This document shows, piece by piece, positions 60,744 through 64,000 of a stretch of DNA of 64,000 nt (within the stretch, counting starts at the first letter, position 1; every line of letters starts with the position of its first letter). Source of the DNA: Mesorhizobium sp. B2-3-4 (GTDB lineage Bacteria > Pseudomonadota > Alphaproteobacteria > Rhizobiales > Rhizobiaceae); assembly GCF_006442315.1 (NCBI RefSeq), contig NZ_VFVY01000022.1:62001-126000 (forward strand), in the 5' to 3' direction. Made by a program: the position numbers and the translations under genes. Under the pieces are notes generated by a model, which saw nothing but the letters and a program-made list of their open reading frames with translations, was not told where the DNA came from and did not search any database.

Positions 60744-62121
60744 GCAAGAGCCCTCCTATACGGTCGATGTAGCGCGGATCGTTGGCAGAGACCAGCAAGG
60801 GGACGGCGAGGCCGCCGATGATGTCGTCCGGCTTCTCGTCGGCAATGAGGTCGACGTGATCGAATGCGGGCGCCGCGTCGATAAGGCCGCCGATCAGAAC
60901 GATGTCGACGGGCATCGGGGCGTTCTCCGCGATGGTGGCGCAGATGGTTTTGGCGCGGGTTTCAACGGCGGCCATGCGGCGCACGCCCCTGCCGGTCGCG
61001 AGCACGATCTGTGCAATCGCCTGGCCGTTCCGCCGCAGCGCCCAGGTACCGGCGGGCGTCGGTGCCGTGTCGAGCCCGAACCGCTCCGCGACTTTTACGA
61101 GCCGGAGCATCGGCTCCGACATGAACTCGTCGTCGCGGACGCTGTGTGGCCGGTAGAGCTTATCGCGATCCAGATCGGCGAAAGCACGCATCTTGCCAAG
61201 CGTGAGCAGAGATTGACCGGCGAGCTTGGCGGCGATGCCGGTGAACCGCTGGAGATCCGCTTCGCCGTAATGGTTCTCCGTCAATAGTGCGCGGCCGCTG
61301 CGCGAAAGGGAGTCGACCTGTTGCGCGGCGATGCGCTCAGCGAGGCGCGTTACGACCGCGTCCCACGATCCTTGGATGTAGCGCTGCTCGGGTATCTCGA
61401 GCTGCGCGGCAAAGCCGCTTTGCGCGAAGGGAACGATGTCGGCTTGATATAATGCCTTGTTACCGCCCAACGCGCCTTGGATCATCGCTATCGTTGCGGT
61501 GAGGACGGGGGCCGGCGAACCGAGGCCAGCAAAGAGTACCGTCGGAGCCGCCAGCACCTGCTGAGCAACGACCTGGTGCCATTGGCCAATCCATTCCCCG
61601 TCCATGACTTCCGTTCGAAGGACGAGGTGGTCTGGCTCGCTGTTCGCATTTCCGTGCAGCTGTACCAGCGCCGCGCGGATCGGCACGGGCTCATTCACGG
61701 CCGCGATCGTTGCGATCTCAATGCCGAGTTCGGCAGCGGCGTTTTGGATCGCCAGATCGAAGTTGAGCGATAGCACATGACTTATGGCGCCCTCCGACAT
61801 CAGCGCCACCAGCAGCTTGTAGCCGAAGTTGGCTCTCGCGAGCCGCATTCGCTGAATCGGAAAACACTGAACCAACTCGACCTGATTGTTGCAGATCTGG
61901 AAAACCAGGCTCGCCAGTGCGGCAAGGTCGCGCGGGTTCGGGCACTGATTCGCTTGCAGGCGGCCGTTGAGCACCAGTTGGCGTTCGACTGCTTCCGAGA
62001 GGTCGCCAGCGAGCGGGATGCTGGTCGGATGGCCCACCGAGCAGCCGGCCCCAATAACGAGGGCGACCTGTCCTCCGCCGGGAGCGGCAAGACTTTGAAG
62101 CAGTTCTGCCGGTATGGCCAA
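60733..62121 (-). CDS. lmuA: SIR2-domain effector, LmuA-type
   Basis: A 462-residue protein. The N-terminal half is SIR2-like: VALVIGAGCSVGHPTSIPLA binds NAD, HVLSLNFDLAIQNAAAELG gives the Asn/Asp region, and LVQLHGNANSEPDHLVLRTE carries the catalytic-type His. The C-terminal half (from about 290) is unassigned. Such SIR2 effectors deplete NAD+ on phage detection. The start is TTG at 62121, the only start in frame after an in-frame stop. First gene of a three-gene overlapping operon with the middle and ATPase genes. Confidence 0.8.
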   Translation of the reverse strand: MAIPAELLQSLAAPGGGQVALVIGAGCSVGHPTSIPLAGDLSEAVERQLVLNGRLQANQCPNPRDLAALASLVFQICNNQVELVQCFPIQRMRLARANFGYKLLVALMSEGAISHVLSLNFDLAIQNAAAELGIEIATIAAVNEPVPIRAALVQLHGNANSEPDHLVLRTEVMDGEWIGQWHQVVAQQVLAAPTVLFAGLGSPAPVLTATIAMIQGALGGNKALYQADIVPFAQSGFAAQLEIPEQRYIQGSWDAVVTRLAERIAAQQVDSLSRSGRALLTENHYGEADLQRFTGIAAKLAGQSLLTLGKMRAFADLDRDKLYRPHSVRDDEFMSEPMLRLVKVAERFGLDTAPTPAGTWALRRNGQAIAQIVLATGRGVRRMAAVETRAKTICATIAENAPMPVDIVLIGGLIDAAPAFDHVDLIADEKPDDIIGGLAVPLLVSANDPRYIDRIGGLLHVA

Positions 62122-62558
62122 GGCTATCCCAATGAGCTTGATGACGACTATTCTGTAGCGTCGTTAGCAGCACTCTGCATCTCGAAACGTTACAAGATCG
62201 CGAAGTTTCTTGGTCCTCTTGATTGTCTTTCAAGGTAACGAATGGCCGCTATCAGGCATTGCTAGGCCGAAGAGTGCAAGAGCCGCTATCCACCAAAATA
62301 ATGCTCGTCAGCCACTTCCTGCCCCATGAACGAACGACTGCTTACGCCAGTCCGGCTCAAAAGCGGACAGTCCGTTATCCACCAATCGTGTCTTCAGTGC
62401 ACCCAAACGAACGGCGGGCTTTGGGATTTTCTGCCGCTCCTGCGAACGACCGATATGAGGCGCATAGCTGCCGTGCGACAAATAGAATTAGACGCCCTGC
62501 GTGCTGACGTGAACGACCTACAATGTCCCGAGCGTCAGAAAGTCGAAGTCTCCCCAAT
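62122..62558. other. spacer between defence operon and recombinase
   Basis: About 440 bases of lower GC than the flanks. No gene, EcfG-type promoter or clear repeat was found. The defence operon promoter should be near 62130-62250 on the minus strand but I cannot pick one out. Confidence 0.35.
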
Positions 62559-64000
62559 CTATCCTAATTCCGAATTTAGTGGCCTAATTTGTCCAATAAG
62601 CACGCGCAATTCCGGTTGAGGTGCGACCCAAAAAGTTCGAAAAGCTTCTAGGAACCCCAGCCAAATTGGATGCCTCGTCAACGACACATCCCCACCAGCT
62701 TTTGCAGCTTCCGCAGACGTGGCCGTTTCCGCAAGTAAATCAAACGGTTGCCTGAAGACCGCGCGGACCTGGCCGCGATTCCATTCGCAGTTCGACAGCA
62801 CCAGATTCAGCAGTCGTTTTTTCTCATTTGGGGCCTGACGAGTGAACATTTGGCCCGCGTTGCGGGCTAGCTCAAGCAGTTGGATTCCATCGTCCATGTA
62901 TGATTCTTGCGCCTCGCCATGCCGCTCTATCTCACGCAGCAGGCGCGCTTGTTCGACGCGCCATTGCGCCGACATGCGGTCGTAGAAGGCATTGTCGATG
63001 CGGCCGTCGAGCTTGTCCAGGTACATGGCGTTGAGGCGGTCTTCGAGACGCTTGTACTGAGTCTGACACCGCTCAATCGCCTGTTCCTGCTCCCGACGCT
63101 CATCTGCATGGCTCGCCTTCAGCGCGTCGCGTACCCATTCCAGAACCTCCTCATCGAAATGGAGTTGGTCCAGGAGGCCGGCAAAGGTCTTATCCAGCAC
63201 CTCCTCCCGGACATATTTGCGGCGACAGTCGGCATAGGCGCCCCGGCCTTTGTCGGCATGTCCCGTGCAGTGGTAGTAGATGTATTTTCCCTTCTTGACC
63301 TCCGCTACGACCGCACAGCCGCACTCAGCGCAGGTCATGAGGCCAGAGAAAGCGAATTCATAGCCATAGGAATGGATCGGGGTCGCGTGCCGGCCTGCCA
63401 GGACGCCCTGGACCCGTTCCCACAGGTCGATCGATACCAGCGGCTCGTGCTTGCCCTGGTGCAGCCTGCCATTCCATTGGAACAGGCCCGTATAGAGCCG
63501 ATTGCGCAAAATCGTGTGCACGGTACTGACCGGCGCCGGATTGCCGCTCTTTGGATGGATGAGGCCGTCGCAATGCGCCGCCTTCGTGAGCGCCTTGAGT
63601 GAATACAGGCCAGTCGAATAGCGCTCGAACAGCTTGGTGACAACCGGCGCCACCACCGGGTCCGGCTCGATGACCTTCTTACCGTCCTTGGCCGTGACGT
63701 TGAGATAGCCGAGCGGCGCCTTGGACGGCCAGATGCCCTGCTCCGCCTTTTCCATCTGCCCTTTCCGGGCTTCCTCCGAAAGGTTGTCGATGTAGTTTTT
63801 GGCCATCAGCACCTTGATGCCATGCATGAACTTTTCCGAGGATCGTGAGTCGCGCGACAGCACCACGCCTTCCTTGGCGAGGTGGATCTCGACATCGAGT
63901 TCGTCGAGCGTCACCCAATCCTTGAGGTTGCGGTAGAGGCGATCGGTCTTCTCGACCAGGATGACGCGTACGCCAGGGTGCTTGCGCAGATATTTGACCA
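62559..64000 (-). CDS. large serine recombinase, 5' end outside window
   Basis: At least 480 residues, running off the right edge (frame continues through the last base; 5' part with the catalytic Ser is beyond the window). Visible: end of the resolvase domain (RVILVEKTDRLYRNLKDWVT; LSRDSRSSEKFMHGIKVLMA), a recombinase domain (GQMEKAEQGIWPSKAPLGYL; TVHTILRNRLYTGLFQWNGR), a zinc ribbon (GLMTCAECGCAVVAEVKKGK ... HCTGHADKGRG), and a coiled coil. Such enzymes insert genomic islands at att sites. It likely mobilised the adjacent defence operon. Confidence 0.9.
   Translation of the reverse strand, partial: VKYLRKHPGVRVILVEKTDRLYRNLKDWVTLDELDVEIHLAKEGVVLSRDSRSSEKFMHGIKVLMAKNYIDNLSEEARKGQMEKAEQGIWPSKAPLGYLNVTAKDGKKVIEPDPVVAPVVTKLFERYSTGLYSLKALTKAAHCDGLIHPKSGNPAPVSTVHTILRNRLYTGLFQWNGRLHQGKHEPLVSIDLWERVQGVLAGRHATPIHSYGYEFAFSGLMTCAECGCAVVAEVKKGKYIYYHCTGHADKGRGAYADCRRKYVREEVLDKTFAGLLDQLHFDEEVLEWVRDALKASHADERREQEQAIERCQTQYKRLEDRLNAMYLDKLDGRIDNAFYDRMSAQWRVEQARLLREIERHGEAQESYMDDGIQLLELARNAGQMFTRQAPNEKKRLLNLVLSNCEWNRGQVRAVFRQPFDLLAETATSAEAAKAGGDVSLTRHPIWLGFLEAFRTFWVAPQPELRVLIGQIRPLNSELG

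Overview
The window looks like chromosomal DNA of an alphaproteobacterium of the order Rhizobiales, most likely Mesorhizobium or a close relative. The basis is high GC, HWE-type histidine kinases, an EcfG-type sigma factor, many short rhizobial stress proteins and a large rhizobial glycosyltransferase cluster. I see no rRNA, tRNA or CRISPR array. All product names come from reading the sequence; no database was searched.

The strongest theme is the general stress response. I find 32 copies of GGAAC-N18-TT (26 of them GGAAC-N17-GTT), the promoter type used by EcfG/RpoE2/SigT sigma factors. By hand estimate from base composition about five would be expected by chance. Nearly all lie just upstream of a start codon, and they stop abruptly after 50.8 kb. 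The sigma factor gene itself (35954-36529, minus) has one. A short NepR-like anti-sigma candidate is convergent with it. A protein at 13806 joins a receiver domain to a PhyR-like sigma-mimic segment in the reverse of the usual PhyR order.

Layout. 0-19.4 kb: small stress proteins, a YciE ferritin-like protein, a DUF892-type context, a PoxB-like ThDP enzyme, SDR and zinc alcohol dehydrogenases, response regulators, a giant CheB-CheR-PAS-HWE kinase, and a probable 76-nt stress sRNA (6335-6410, minus) with a C-rich loop between a stress promoter and an intrinsic terminator. 19.4-35.2 kb: two stress-promoter-led operons encoding two sugar epimerases, a B12/radical-SAM enzyme, a GT4 and four CgeB-like glycosyltransferases, a UDP-xylose-synthase-type enzyme, a PRTase-kinase fusion, inositol-phosphate synthase, a histidine phosphatase, a methyltransferase and a circularly permuted glycosidase. 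Together they look like a pathway for a stress-induced inositol- or pentose-containing oligosaccharide. 35.3-42 kb: the sigma/anti-sigma pair, an M42 peptidase, a DUF7662 pair, and a YciE/ClpP-like operon. 42-47 kb: a respiratory set (solitary sdhD, ctaD, a DUF2243 protein, NDH-2) with stress promoters. 47-54.8 kb: SelO, a GH1-RmlD fusion, and several decayed genes (SDR, DUF4142, IalB).

54.8-58 kb holds two HWE/PAS sensor systems, the second split by a frameshift and cut at its 5' end. 58-64 kb is a different, island-like region: a three-gene SIR2 / small middle protein / SMC-ATPase operon that matches the Lamassu-Sir2 defence architecture, next to a large serine recombinase that runs off the window.
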